In this document: positions 33,761-43,809 of the stretch, one piece after another
Layout of the letters: every line of letters starts with the position of its first letter
How positions within the stretch are numbered: the first letter of the stretch is position 1
DNA from: Arion vulgaris
Lineage: Eukaryota > Mollusca > Gastropoda > Stylommatophora > Arionidae
NCBI GenBank assembly: GCA_020796225.1
Contig: CM036756.1
Location: 43,724,398-43,788,397, forward strand
Reading direction: 5' to 3'
Length of the DNA: 64,000 nucleotides
Position numbers and translations under genes: made by a program
Notes under the pieces: generated by a model
Told to the model about the DNA's origin: nothing
Seen by the model: only the letters and a program-made list of their open reading frames with translations
Database searches by the model: none

Positions 33761-33954
33761 GCCACAGAAAGGCTTAATCAACTACATAACAAAACAAAAC
33801 AAAACAAACAATAAATGTAAGGGTGATAAATATTAACGATGAGTGTCAAGGAAAGTCCTGTTAGCAGTAGGTTAAGATTCTATCTTGGTTAGCACGCATC
33901 GCAGGGTTGTTGCAGAGCGAAGAGGAGCATACAGGATAACTTCTTATAGTATGA

Positions 33955-34092
33955 AGATGGAGGTTAAGGCCGTTACTGCTGCCCTCCATTGACTCTCTGT
34001 GACTACAGTTACTGGAGCTGTTGTTGTTTCTCCTCTCAGTTGATGCTTCGGAAGATACAGAATGGCAGGTTGTGGGCATAATAGAAGTCATC
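33955..34092 (-). repeat. Inverted partner of the 152-bp repeat
   Basis: The reverse complement reads TATGCCCACAACCTGCCATT ... GTCACAGAGAGTCAATGGAG, matching 33429-33560 with about 10-15 percent differences. The pair could form a stem of about 130 bp in intron 3 RNA. Confidence 0.8.
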
Positions 34093-34484
34093 TATATCGT
34101 TTTTCAACCTCTAGAGATTCACGTGAATCTACTGTCCTAGACATTAGAGTGGTAGCGATAGCTGCTGCAGAGGAGGACGGAGCACGCATCGAATGCTCAA
34201 TGTATATCATATAACATAGCTTAACATAACATAACTTTTCTCACTTATAGTGTTTCTCGAACGGAAAAATAAACCCAAACTATTCGAAAAGCAAACGCTC
34301 TACGCATTGTGCTAATTCGTCCCACTTTTTATTCATTTAACTGCTATTATATACCATAAAAAATCTTAACTGCTACTGAGACATGGTATATCCTTATACC
34401 ATTAGCCATACTTATTTGTATTCATAGTTCCCCATGTCAAGATAATACCAGATTTAAGTCAGTGTGAAACCCTTCACCTTGAAG

Positions 34485-34885
34485 GTAGCATCTGTCATTG
34501 ATTGATTATTTCGATATGACCATCATCATTGCACTTCGGTGATTAACCATGTTTGCTCCGATTTCTTTCTTGTACAGGAAGATCTCAGCTGCAGTGCACG
34601 AACTCCGTAGCATAGACTAGGGTCTCCGGTGTAATTTTGAATATGGTGAAGATATTTTTATTTTTTATAATGCATTTTGTAATGGTTTTCCAGCATGCTA
34701 TTCTCGATTTTTGAAGTGCCAAGTTCTTTTACGTGCTTAAATTGAACATGGGACTTAAGTTTTATCGTCCGATTCCTACATGTCTAGGAACTCGATCTCA
34801 CCTACATCTGATAAGGATTTCTGGAAAATATCCAGATACCTCCACGAGGTAGCGAACCTGGAACCTTTGGCACGAGAGACAAACA
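34485..34885 (-). mobile_element. tRNA-derived SINE, family I, near-complete copy
   Basis: The minus strand starts with a tRNA-like end (CCAGGTTCGCTACCTCGTGG), continues GATGTAGGTGAGATCGAGTT, and finishes with the tail CACCGAAGTGCAATGATGAT. This copy has no tandem repeat in its middle, unlike 59935-60650. Confidence 0.7.
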
Positions 34886-34939
34886 CATAACCTCTACCCC
34901 AAGTAAACGAATAAATTCATTTTAAAAATTAAAATTAAA

Positions 34940-35125
34940 TTCCTACACAAATTGTTCACCATCTTGAAAATTATATCGCTGATCTTCGCCGGTTCTATGA
35001 AGTTCGCGTACTGTCGCTGAGATCTTCATGTCTAGGAAAGCTATCCTAGCACGCATGTTTGTTCATCGAAGTGCAATGTTGATAGTCCGTTTCAATCAAT
35101 CAATTAGTCAATAAAATCAATTAAA
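34940..35125 (+). mobile_element. SINE family I, 3' half
   Basis: CCTACACAAATTGTTCACCA, GTACTGTCGCTGAGATCTTC and CGAAGTGCAATGTTGATAGT match the I tail. It lies 40 bp from HHEX exon 3. Confidence 0.7.
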
Positions 35126-35166
35126 AACAATAACCAGATTTAATCGTGAAAAACATCATTAGTTAC

Positions 35167-35217
35167 CTGTTTCAAACGACGCCACTTTGCACGTCGATTC
35201 TGAAACCAAGTTTTCAC
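35167..35217 (-). CDS. HHEX: HHEX exon 3: homeodomain recognition helix (51 bp)
   Basis: This is a 17-codon exon reading VKTWFQNRRAKWRRLKQ with no gaps, preceded by the acceptor ACATTTCTTTCAG and followed by the donor GTAACT. It is the third helix of the homeodomain, with the invariant W, F, N and R residues (WFQNRR) that contact DNA. The RRLKQ extension is the HHEX form. Vertebrate HHEX also has a 51-bp third exon coding this peptide, so both the sequence and the exon boundaries support orthology. The exon is too short and lacks a start codon, so ORF searches would miss it. Confidence 0.95.
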
Positions 35218-35377
35218 CTGAAAGAAATGTAATATTTTGTGTTAAACTCTAGCCACGCAAGTTGTTTAAATAGTATTAAGTAAATTACAAATAGCATTAC
35301 AAATTGTTTAAATAGTACATGTATTAATTGATGTACAATTGATTCAAGCGATGATGTTAACTTTTAATTGTTATAAC

Positions 35378-35541
35378 CAGTGGCGGCTCGTGATCATTTT
35401 TGTTGGTGGGGCCAGACATTTTTCCCGGATAAATCATGGTTTTGGGTTGCTATATTTTGATGTATAAATTAATAAATACACATTATACATTATTTTTGGT
35501 AGGGCCCGGCCCCACTGGCCCTTGATAACGAGCCGCCACTG
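35378..35541. mobile_element. 164-bp hAT-type MITE with 8-bp target duplication
   Basis: The terminal inverted repeats CAGTGGCGGCTCGT are perfect for 14 bp at both ends, and the element is flanked by GTTATAAC on each side (35370-35377 and 35542-35549). An 8-bp duplication and a CAG-type terminus are hAT hallmarks. It lies in HHEX intron 2, about 160 bp upstream of exon 3, and encodes nothing. Confidence 0.93.
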
Positions 35542-35604
35542 GTTATAACTATAACATTATAACATTATTAACACTTTAACAAAAAGGAAGATTTAATGAC
35601 TAAG

Positions 35605-35800
35605 TATTGACTTCCTTGACCCGAGTTTCCCCCTATGACATTAAGGTATACTTTGTCAGGTATCCGATTGCCTTGCTTTCTGAGGATCACTGGTTCAAAT
35701 CTAGACTTCGTCTTTCGATTCACAAGTGCATTTTTTCGGAGATCCCAACAACTGTTGCTGGAGTTACTGAGTTTGTGCTTTATGTAATACTTTTGACAAG
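35605..35800 (+). mobile_element. SINE-like repeat, family K
   Basis: CACTGGTTCAAATCTAGACT (box-B-like) is followed by GTGCATTTTTTCGGAGATCC, as in 8815-8990. Confidence 0.55.
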
Positions 35801-35869
35801 TTGAGTGTCGTTTCTGCGGAGATGAAACAAGCTATATGGGGAAGTGGAATGCAATTAAATCAATTCTCA

Positions 35870-36125
35870 ACCCAAAGCCCAAATATACGGCAAAAAGATG
35901 ATCGTAAAGGCGTAGTAGATCCAAGCTAAAATATACGGCACAATGGATCGTTCAAGGGCAAGTTACCCTAGTAAATAATCAGCTGGCTGAAATCGAGTGT
36001 GAGGGCCTAGTCACCATGGTTGCATAATTGCACAACGTAAAAAAACGTTCTTGTCAAAGGTGCAATTATATATCACAATTAGAATGATAAAATTGGCCGC
36101 AAAGAACAAACGCAAACAACAACAA
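35870..36125 (+). mobile_element. Family E fragment with (CAA)n tail
   Basis: CCCAAATATACGGCAAAAAG is the reverse of the block at 9350-9370, and TATATATCACAATTAGAATG is the reverse of 9150-9175. It ends in CAAACAACAACAACAA. Confidence 0.65.
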
Positions 36126-36129
36126 CAAT

Positions 36130-36410
36130 TCTCAACCCGTTAATCTTAGCCTCAGCGTCAGCGTAAGAACAATGCTGACGAAGACTCCACTCAGTCTTCT
36201 TGTTGCTGCCCCTGAAACAGAACCTACCAAGAGGTCTGGCTAATCTTGTGGAGATCTAAGATGGAAAAACTAGCCCGGTACCAAAAAATAAGGCTGAAGT
36301 CGAATGTATCGAACCGAAAGGCACAGATACTACAGCTCAACAATGCATTCTGTCCTTCGGACCGCATCCTACTATAACTACCGGAGTATAGGAACGAACG
36401 ATACACTTAT
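36130..36410 (-). mobile_element. Dispersed repeat, family F (minus)
   Basis: Reverse complement of the block at 27815-28045, including the ACCAAGAGGTCTGGCTAATC end. Confidence 0.55.
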
Positions 36411-36746
36411 ATACTTATAATATATTTTGATTTCAATATACTTTGATTTATAAAGTAACAAAAAATGTTTAGCATCTTTACAATGTATATATTCCATCAC
36501 ACTTAATTACTCTTCATTTGTATTGTTCTCTCTCTCTTTATATAGCTATCTTTCACTCTACCTCTATCTCTCCGTTCTTTCTCTCTCTCTCTCTTCTCTC
36601 TCTCTCTTTCTCCCCCTCTTTCTCTCATACACAAACCTACACAAATATGTTTGTGCTCTGTATTTTCCTATCTTGTAATGCCAACTCTAAATGTCTTTCG
36701 TCGATAAAATTGTATCTTGATTATCTTTGTTATATTATATCTTCTT
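36411..36746. other. AT-rich spacer with a CT-rich tract
   Basis: A polypyrimidine tract (CTCTCTCT and TTTCTCCCCCTCTTTCTC) lies near 36523-36625. No gene was seen. Confidence 0.6.
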
Positions 36747-38412
36747 TTATTGTCTACAAATCTAATTTAGTTAACATATGAGAGCTATTCTTCTTTATTT
36801 TGTTCTACAAATCTAATTTAGTTAACATATGAGAGCTATCTTCTTCTTTTATTGTTCTACAAATCTAATTTAGTTAACATTTGAGAGCTATCTTCTTTTA
36901 TTGTTCTACAAATCTAATTTAGTTAACATTTGAGAGCTATCTTCTTTTATTGTTCTACAAATCTAATTTAGTTAACATATGAAGATATTTCTTCTTTTAT
37001 TGTTCTACAATCTAATTTAGTTAACTTTGAGCTATCTTCTTTTATTGTTCTACAAATCTAATTTAGTTAAATATGAGACTATCTTCTTTTTTGTTGTTCT
37101 ACAAATCTAATTTAGTTAACATATAGAGCTATCTTCTTTTATTGTTCTACAAATCTAATTTAGTTAACTATGAGAGCTATCTTCTTTTATTGTTCTACAA
37201 ATCTAATTTAGTTAACATATGAGAGCTATCTTCTTTTATTGTTCTACAAATCTAATTTAGTTAACATATGAGAGCTATCTTCTTTTATTGTTCTACAAAT
37301 CTAATTTAGTTAACATATGAGAGCTATCTTCTTTTGTTGTTCTACAAATCTAATTTAGTTAACATATGAGAGCTATCTTCTTTTATTGTTCTACAAATCT
37401 AATTTAGTTAACATATGAGAGCTATCTTCTTTTATTGTTCTACAAATCTAATTTAGTTAACATATGAGAGCTATCTTCTTCTTTTATTGTTCTACAAATC
37501 TAATTTAGTTAACATATGAGAGCTATCTTCTTTTATTGTTCTACAAATCTAATTTAGTTAACATGTGAGAGCTATCTTCTTTTATTGTTCTACAAATCTA
37601 ATTTAGTTAACATATGAGAGCTATCTTCTTTTATTGTTCTACAAATCTAATTTAGTTAACATATGAGAGCTATCTTCTTTTATTGTTCTACAAATCTAAT
37701 TTAGTTAACATTTGAGAGCTATCTTCTTTTATTGTTCTACAAATCTAATTTAGTTAACATATGAGAGCTATCTTCTTCTTTTATTGTTCTACAAATCTAA
37801 TTTAGTTAACATTTGAGAGCTATCTTCTTTTATTGTTCTACAAATCTAATTTAGTTAACATATGAGAGCTATCTTCTTTTATTGTTCTACAAATCTAATT
37901 TAGTTAACATATGAGAGCTATCTTCTTTTATTGTTCTACAAATCTAATTTAGTTAACATATGAGAGCTATCTTCTTTTATTGTTCTACAAATCTAATTTA
38001 GTTAACATATGAGAGCTATCTTCTTTTATTGTTCTACAAATCTAATTTAGTTAACATATGAGAGCTATCTTCTTCTTTTATTGTTCTACAAATCTAATTT
38101 AGTAACATATGAGAGCTATCTTCTTCTTTTATTGTTCTACAAATCTAATTTAGTTAACATTTGAGAGCTATCTTCTTTTATTGTTCTACAAATCTAATTT
38201 AGTTAACATATGAGAGCTATCTTCTTTTATTGTTCTACAAATCTAATTTAGTTAACATATGAGAGCTATCTTCTTTTGTTGTTCTACAAATCTAATTTAG
38301 TTAACATATGAGAGCTATCTTCTTTTATTGTTCTACAAATCTAATTTAGTTAACATTTGAGAGCTATCTTCTTTTATTGTTCTACAAATCTAATTTAGTT
38401 AACATAGAGAGC
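36747..38412. repeat. 49-bp minisatellite, about 33 copies, in HHEX intron 2
   Basis: The unit ATTGTTCTACAAATCTAATT plus TAGTTAACATATGAGAGCTA plus TCTTCTTTT repeats. Some units have an extra CTT. Units near 36970-37120 carry several small deletions. Confidence 0.97.
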
Positions 38413-38439
38413 TTCTTCTTTACCCTTAAATCAAATTTA

Positions 38440-38650
38440 GCAAGAAAACGTTAAACTAATTTATAAAAAAAACGCTTAACTAATTTATTAAAAAAACGCT
38501 AAACTAATTTATCAAAAAAACGCTAAACTAATTTATTAAAAACGCTAACTAATTTATCCAAAAAACGCTAACTAAACTAATTTATTTAAAAAACGCTAAC
38601 TAAACTAATTTATTTAAAAACGCTAAACTAATTTATAAAAAACGCTAAAC
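38440..38650. repeat. Degenerate tandem repeat, about 25-30 bp
   Basis: AAAAAACGCTAAACTAATTT plus ATT repeats about eight times with variable spacing. CTAATTT recalls the neighbouring arrays. Confidence 0.85.
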
Positions 38651-39235
38651 CTACAGAAGACGGAAAACTCGATAGAGAAAGAGACAAGGTGTCAAAAGCA
38701 AATGCAGTGACCTACCAGCTGGCACCATTACTACAACGCCCAAAGATGAAGATGGAAGTGAAAAGACAGATGATAAAAAGTATTTTCTTACTAAAACTTT
38801 GTTACCAGTGCCAAACTTGGTCTCTTAAACACACACAGAAACTCACCATGTGAAATGAAATGCTTGAGGAAGGTGGTGGGGGTCACCAGGAAAGACAGAC
38901 TACGAAATGAGAACATCAGAAGCAGAGTAGGCATAACTTCACGCACCGAGTACATCGAAAGATAACAAATGCAGTGGTTTAGACATTTAATGAGAACGAA
39001 ATACAACCAACTACCAATAACATCATACAATAAAAAGAGATCGGGTACTAGAGCTAAGGAAGACCAAGAAAAAGTTGGATAGACAATATCAAGACCACAC
39101 TACATAAACACGGATACAACACAACAAGGGCGACTCATCTGGCCCTAGAACGCACATTCAAGCTCCCATCCCTACGCTTAACGGCAAGAGTGGACAGCCA
39201 ACTACATCTTCCTCCTGGGAATAGACAATAAACAT
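38640..39235 (+). mobile_element. LINE C-terminal region, long fragment
   Basis: With a few frameshifts the plus strand reads DKVSKANAVTYQLAPLLQRP, IFLLKLCYQCQTWSL, EMKCLRKVVGVTRKDRLRNE, QMQWFRHLMR, RPRKSWIDNIKTTLHKHGY and ATHLALERTFKLPS. This is the C-terminal third of a LINE polyprotein. It interrupts the satellite domain of intron 2. Confidence 0.85.
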
Positions 39236-39528
39236 TAAGCGCTAAACTAATTTAGCAAGAAAACGCTAAACTAATATTTTCTATAACTTTTAAACTAACT
39301 TTTCTAACAAATTCTAATATCCATTTCTCTTTTTCCCTCTAATTTCACTAGCAGCAACTAACCTGTCTGTCTTTCTCCCTCTAATCAAGCTAGCAATGAC
39401 TATCCTCTCTCTCTCTTTCTATTTCTCTCTCATGCAAGAACACACACAATCAAAGTTAACTAACAGCGACTAATCATGTCTCTCCCTATCTCTACCTTTC
39501 AATCTAATTGAGACAGTAACGACAAACT

Positions 39529-39566
<38 letters not shown>

Positions 39567-39655
39567 ATTCTAATGCTACTAACAACAAATAACTTTAGAC
39601 TAAGGTACTTTCTGTTTAGCAAGAAAACGCAAAACTCTCTCCTATATCTAATTTA
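39236..39655. repeat. Satellite-derived, CT-rich segment duplicated at 41440-41700
   Basis: TTTCACTAGCAGCAACTAAC, CTAATCAAGCTAGCAATGAC, ACACACAATCAAAGTTAACT and CTAATTGAGACAGT occur in the same order in both places, about 2.1 kb apart. It includes (CT)n and (CTAT)n near 39530-39566. Confidence 0.8.
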
Positions 39656-39689
39656 GCAGACAATATATAAAATTCCCCATAAATCTAAT

Positions 39690-39990
39690 CCAAAGCTGTA
39701 TTCCATCTCCGCTATTGTTTGGAGTGACCATTGACTGGGTGATGCGAAAATGTTGCAGGGGCAAAACTGGCATCGATTGGATAGAAAATAGTCAACTAGC
39801 AGATTTGGATTTTTCAGATGATATTGCCTTGTTAAGTAGAAACAACCAAGATATGCAAAGAAAAACAGACAACTTGTCATCTATAGCATCAAAAGTTGGA
39901 TAAGCTATGAAAAAACAAATATAATGAAGACACCTATGGCAAGTAATGCAGATATCACCCTGGAATCTAAAATAATATTTGAAATGATAT
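39690..39990 (+). mobile_element. LINE reverse transcriptase fragment (FSDD)
   Basis: The frame reads TIDWVMRKCCRGKTGIDWIE, then NSQLADLDFSDDIALLSRNN and QDMQRKTDNLSSIASKVG. It continues in another frame with ISYEKTNIMKT. It carries FSDD in place of the catalytic Y/FADD box, so it is probably inactive. Confidence 0.82.
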
Positions 39991-40019
39991 GATAAAACGA
40001 ATTATTATTATATTATTAT

Positions 40020-40915
40020 AATATTATTATAGATCTAATTTAGATAATACAATTTAATGTCTCTTTCCTACTCTGTTCTAGCTAAAAACAAATGGTAGCC
40101 TCTCTTACTCCTCCAATCTAATTTAGCTAGCAATCAGCATGTCTCTATGCCATCATATTTAATTTAGCTAGCATTCAATAACCTGCCTTTCTGCTCCCAT
40201 CTCTAATTTAGCTAGCATTCAATAACCTGTCTTTCTGCCCCATATCTAGTTTAGCTATCAATCAACAACATATCTCCCTGCCCCCATATCTAATTTAGCT
40301 AACAATCAATAACATATCTACCTGCCCCCATATCTAATTTAGCTAACAATCAATAACATGTCTCCTTCCCCATATCTAGTTTAGCTAGCAATCAACAACA
40401 TATCTCCCTGCCCCCATATCTAGTTTAGCTAGCAATCAACAATATATCTACCTGCCCCCATATCTAATTTAGCTAGCAATCAACAAATATCTCCTGCCCC
40501 CATATCTAATTTAGCTAGCAATCAACAACATATCTCCCTGCCCCCATATCTAATTTAGCTAGCAATCAACAACATATCTACCTGTCCCCCATATCTAATT
40601 TAGCTAGCAATCAACAACATATCTCCCTGCCCCCATATCTAATTTAGCTAGCAATCAACAACATATCTCCCTTCCCCCATATCTAGTTTAGCTAGCAATC
40701 AACAACATGTCTCCCTGCCCCCATATCTAGTTTAGCTAGTAATCAACAACATGTATCCCTGCCCCCATATCTAGTTTAGCTAGTAATCAACAACATGTAT
40801 CCCTGCCCCCATATCTAGTTTAGCTAGCAATCAACAACATGTCTCCCTGCCCCCATATCTAGTTTAGCTAGTAATCAACAACATGTATCCCTGCCCCCAA
40901 ATCTAAATGAGCTAA
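40020..40915. repeat. 44-bp minisatellite, about 18 copies
   Basis: CCCCCATATCTAATTTAGCT plus AGCAATCAACAACATATCTC plus CCTG repeats with moderate divergence. The left units are most diverged. Confidence 0.94.
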
Positions 40916-41024
40916 TAATTCCAACCTTTCCATGACTCCCTGCTTCTAACTTTTCTAACAAACTCTAATGCGTCTCCCAAATCTAATTTTTCTAGCAAAC
41001 TCTAATCTCATTTCTTTCTCCCTT

Positions 41025-41482
41025 TAATTTCAGTAGCACAACTAATCTGTCTATTTTCTCCCTTTAATTTCACTAGCAGCAACTAACCTGTCTATTTTTC
41101 TCCCTTTAATTTCACTAGCAGCAACTGACCTGTCTATTTTTCTCCCTTTAATTTCACTAACAGCAACTAACCTGTCTATTTTTCTCCCTTTAATTTCACT
41201 AGCAGCAACTAACCTGTCTATTTTTCTCCCTTTAATTTCACTAGCAGCAACTAACCTGTCTACTTTTCTCCCTTTAATTTCACTAGCAGCAACTGACCTG
41301 TCTATTTTTCTCCCTTTAATTTCACTAGCAGCAACTGACCTGTCTATTTTTCTCCCTTTAATTTCACTAGCAGCAACTAACCTGTCTACTTTTCTCCCTT
41401 TAATTTCACTAGCAGCAACTAACCTGTCTACTTTTCTCCCTTTAATTTCACTAGCAGCAACTAACCTGTCTATTTTTCTCCC
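41025..41482. repeat. 42-bp minisatellite, about 11 copies
   Basis: TTTAATTTCACTAGCAGCAA plus CTAACCTGTCTATTTTTCTC plus CC. The period of 42 gives a 14-residue periodic open frame on the minus strand (IKGRKIDRLVAASE), which is a by-product of the repeat. Confidence 0.95.
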
Positions 41483-41724
41483 TCTAATCAAGCTAACAAT
41501 GACTATCCTCTATCTCTATCTCTCTATCTCTCTTTCTTTCTCTCTCATAGAACACACACAATCAAAGTTAACTAACAGTGACAAATCATATCTCTCCCTA
41601 TCTCTACCTCTCAGTCTAATTGAGACAGTCACGACAAACCCTTCTCTCTCTTCTCCTCTCTTTCTAATGCTACTAGCAACAGTTAACCACATCTAATTTA
41701 ATCTAGCTAGCAGTCACTAATCTA

Positions 41725-42125
41725 TTTTTTCCTCGGTCTAATTTAGTCAGCAACCAACCTATCTCTCTCGATAGCAGTCTAATTTAGTCAGCAACCAACC
41801 TATCTCTCTCGATAGCAGTCTCCCTTCTTCTTCTTCTTTGCGCGACCAATTTTAATCCCTCTTTGTGATATGTTTGATCTTTGCAAGAACGTGTATACGT
41901 TGCACATTGGTTTGGTAGGCCCTAAAGGCATAGACTTCTACACGCTTAGGACACATGCATCCGATTTCAGCCAAACCTCCTTAGTCGCCTCTTACGACAT
42001 GCATGGCAGGTAACAGTGGTTCTATTTTTACACCCCAAATTTGGGCCCCGGTAACCACTCAGGCGGATAGCAGTCTAATTTAGTCAGCAACCAACCTATC
42101 TCTCTCGATAGCAATCTAATTTACG
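41725..42125. repeat. 43-bp satellite units interrupted by an element
   Basis: GTCTAATTTAGTCAGCAACC plus AACCTATCTCTCTCGATAGC occurs three times, split by the short element at 41822-42065. Confidence 0.88.
41822..42065 (-). mobile_element. Short retroelement with family D 5' end and family E-like interior
   Basis: On the minus strand it starts GCCTGAGTGGTTACCGGGGC, carries GCATGTCGTAAGAGGCGACT, then AACGTATACACGTTCTTGC and GATCAAACATATCACAAAGA, and ends GCAAAGAAGAAGAAGAAGGG. It is flanked by GATAGCAGTCT on both sides, but that 11-mer also belongs to the host satellite. Confidence 0.82.
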
Positions 42126-42149
42126 AGTAGCTAACAGTGACACATATTT

Positions 42150-42212
42150 CTATCTTTCTATCACCCTCTCTCTCCTCCTCTCTCCTCCTCTCCCTCTCTC
42201 TCTCTCTCTACC
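42150..42212. repeat. (CT)n-rich tract next to the exon 2 donor
   Basis: Mixed CTCTCCTCCTCTC runs begin about 25 bp past the HHEX exon 2 donor. Confidence 0.85.
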
Positions 42213-42242
42213 AATCAAATTGTAATTTAAAAAATGACTGAC

Positions 42243-42427
42243 CTGTCTCTCCGTAAGCTGCAAGGACTTTGCCAACTTTTTTCTCTCTGGAGGACTCAGT
42301 ATTTATGTCCTCTCAAACTTTTCTCCAACTCCACTGTTTGATCGTTAGAGAATCTGACCTGACCACCTTCCTTTGTGAAGTGGTCGCTGTAGAAATGGGC
42401 TCCATATGTGCCACGGTTTAGGACCTA
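42243..42427 (-). CDS. HHEX: HHEX exon 2: pre-homeodomain motif and homeodomain helices 1-2, with frame-breaking indels
   Basis: Read on the minus strand, the exon starts after the acceptor TTCTTTATTCTCAG and encodes GPKPWHIWSPFLQRPLHK, matching the conserved WSPFLQRPLHKRKGGQVRFS block of HHEX. It continues GQVRFSNDQTVELEK, then pieces of KYLSPPERKKLAKSLQLTERQ, and ends at the donor GTCAGT (42242-42237). Three shifts interrupt the frame: near 42365-42376 (one A and one G missing from short runs), near 42312-42325 (an A missing, then a G gained) and near 42308 (a C missing, which exposes TGA). The net change is -3, so the length still satisfies splice phase. Every expected residue block is present, so this is the true exon with either sequencing errors or recent damage. 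A CAGTAG pair at the acceptor allows a one-codon alternative start at 42424. Confidence 0.86.
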
Positions 42428-42485
42428 CTGAGAATAAAGAAGTGAATCATTTTTTGAAATGTTTGTTTAATTTATCATCCAGGTA

Positions 42486-42698
42486 TGCCCGTCTGCCCAG
42501 TGTGTTCGTAGCGCGTTGGACTACGGGTGACTATCCTCTGTGTGTGCGGGTTCAATTCCGCGGGATGGCAGAAAAGCCACAGATTCCCAGATTTACGGTG
42601 TTCGTGGCACCGAACCGAAGGGTTACGATGTCCATGGCACCGAGCCGAAGAGCTGAAAAGCCAAAGTGCTTCTGGATCGGAAAAAAAAAAATTTTTAA
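42486..42698 (+). mobile_element. tRNA-derived SINE-1, complete copy, next to HHEX exon 2
   Basis: Flanked by ATCATCCAGGTA (42474-42485) and ATCATCCACGTA (42699-42710). Box B GGTTCAATTCC is present. The tail is an A run followed by TTTTTAA. It sits in intron 1, only about 45-60 bp upstream of the exon 2 splice acceptor, in the opposite orientation to the gene. Confidence 0.92.
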
Positions 42699-42714
42699 AT
42701 CATCCACGTATTTA

Positions 42715-43105
42715 TTTTATATTATTTTCCAGAGATCCTGATATCAGTGTAGGTCAGATCGAGTTTCTAGTCATATCGGAGACGGACGATAAAACATAGG
42801 TCCTTGTTCAGGTTGAGCACGTTAAAAAACCTTGAAGTTCAACAATTGAATTCCTGTGAAAGCCACTGCCCAGGCAAAATTCATTAGAAAGCCACTGCCC
42901 AGGCAAAATTCATTAGAAAAAAATTAAATAAAAATACCTACACAAATATTTTCACCATTTTCTAAATTATATCGGGAACCTCGCCGATGTACGGTTTCTG
43001 CACTGTCGCTGAGATCTTCCTGCATAAGAAAGAGAACGCAGCACACATGTTACTCACCGAAGTGCAATGATGATGATCGGATCAACCAATAAACTAAAAT
43101 AATTA
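42715..43105 (+). mobile_element. SINE family I with a small internal tandem repeat
   Basis: TTTTCCAGAGATCCTGATAT, GTAGGTCAGATCGAGTTTCT and AACCTTGAAGTTCA open the copy. Two copies of a 40-bp unit starting GAAAGCCACTGCCCAGGCAA follow, and then the tail GCACTGTCGCTGAGATCTTC ... CGAAGTGCAATGATGATGAT. Confidence 0.75.
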
Positions 43106-43212
43106 AGCGTACTGCGAAAGTATGGTAGTTAGTATACTAGCTCCGTAGACACTTGATCGCAACAATCAAATTTTTATAATTGGATGCGAATTTTCAGATC
43201 TTAACGACTCTC

Positions 43213-43390
43213 TGTGGACGGATTAGCGTAATGCGTAAGCGTTTGCCTGTCGATTCTGACTCAATAGGATTGTGGATTCAATCCCACTCTCGACACTCCA
43301 CACGTGAGGAAAGGAATTGACCCTTCTACCTCCTGCACACTATGGTATAGAAGTGCGAAGTGATAGGCACTTCATACTCTACGTAAATGC
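43213..43390 (+). mobile_element. tRNA-derived SINE, family B
   Basis: GGACGGATTAGCGTAATGCG (box-A-like) and GGATTCAATCC (box B, 43274-43284) are followed by GAGGAAAGGAATTGACCCTT and GGCACTTCATACTCTA. Confidence 0.8.
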
Positions 43391-43444
43391 TGCATGAAAT
43401 TAGAACGACTCTCTGGTTGACGTTGCTTTAATTGAATACCAGAG

Positions 43445-43690
43445 AAGCATAATCATTAAATAGCTTGTCCTGAGCAGAACTTTGCCACCCCAACAGTTCT
43501 CCGGCAGAATTTCTCTCTCTCATATGCCCGAGGTCCTGCCTCTCCAGCCGTCATGCTCAAACTATCAGTTGCATCCTGAATCCATCTTCTCCATGGTCAG
43601 AAAAGCATAGAGAAGTAAAAACATCCCGGGCAATGCTTACCACATCACTCATCGTGTACCGTTGGTCAAAGAAATAAACATAATATTCCC
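43445..43690 (-). mobile_element. LINE 3' end fragment, then SINE J tail
   Basis: AAATAGCTTGTCCTGAGCAG and TTTGCCACCCCAACAGTTCT are the reverse of the LINE end at 52230-52280. From about 43610, CATCCCGGGCAATGCTTACC ... GTACCGTTGGTCAAAGAAAT resembles the J tail. Confidence 0.7.
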
Positions 43691-43809
43691 ACTATATCAC
43701 ACGGTATGAAAATAATTCATTTCACCTTTGTTTTATTAACATGTCAATTGTCAATGGCTTGTATGATCGAGCATTCTAAATAATAGGGTGTTATTTACTT
43801 CGTTTAAAA

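Noticed and set aside
33861..34091. A 76-codon Ser/Asn-rich frame
   Set aside because: It is the inverted piece of the 152-bp repeat, and the tandem copies do not keep the frame.
41051..41491. A 146-codon frame with a 14-residue repeat
   Set aside because: The 42-bp unit is a multiple of 3. The frame has no stop of its own at the array edge and lies within HHEX intron 2.
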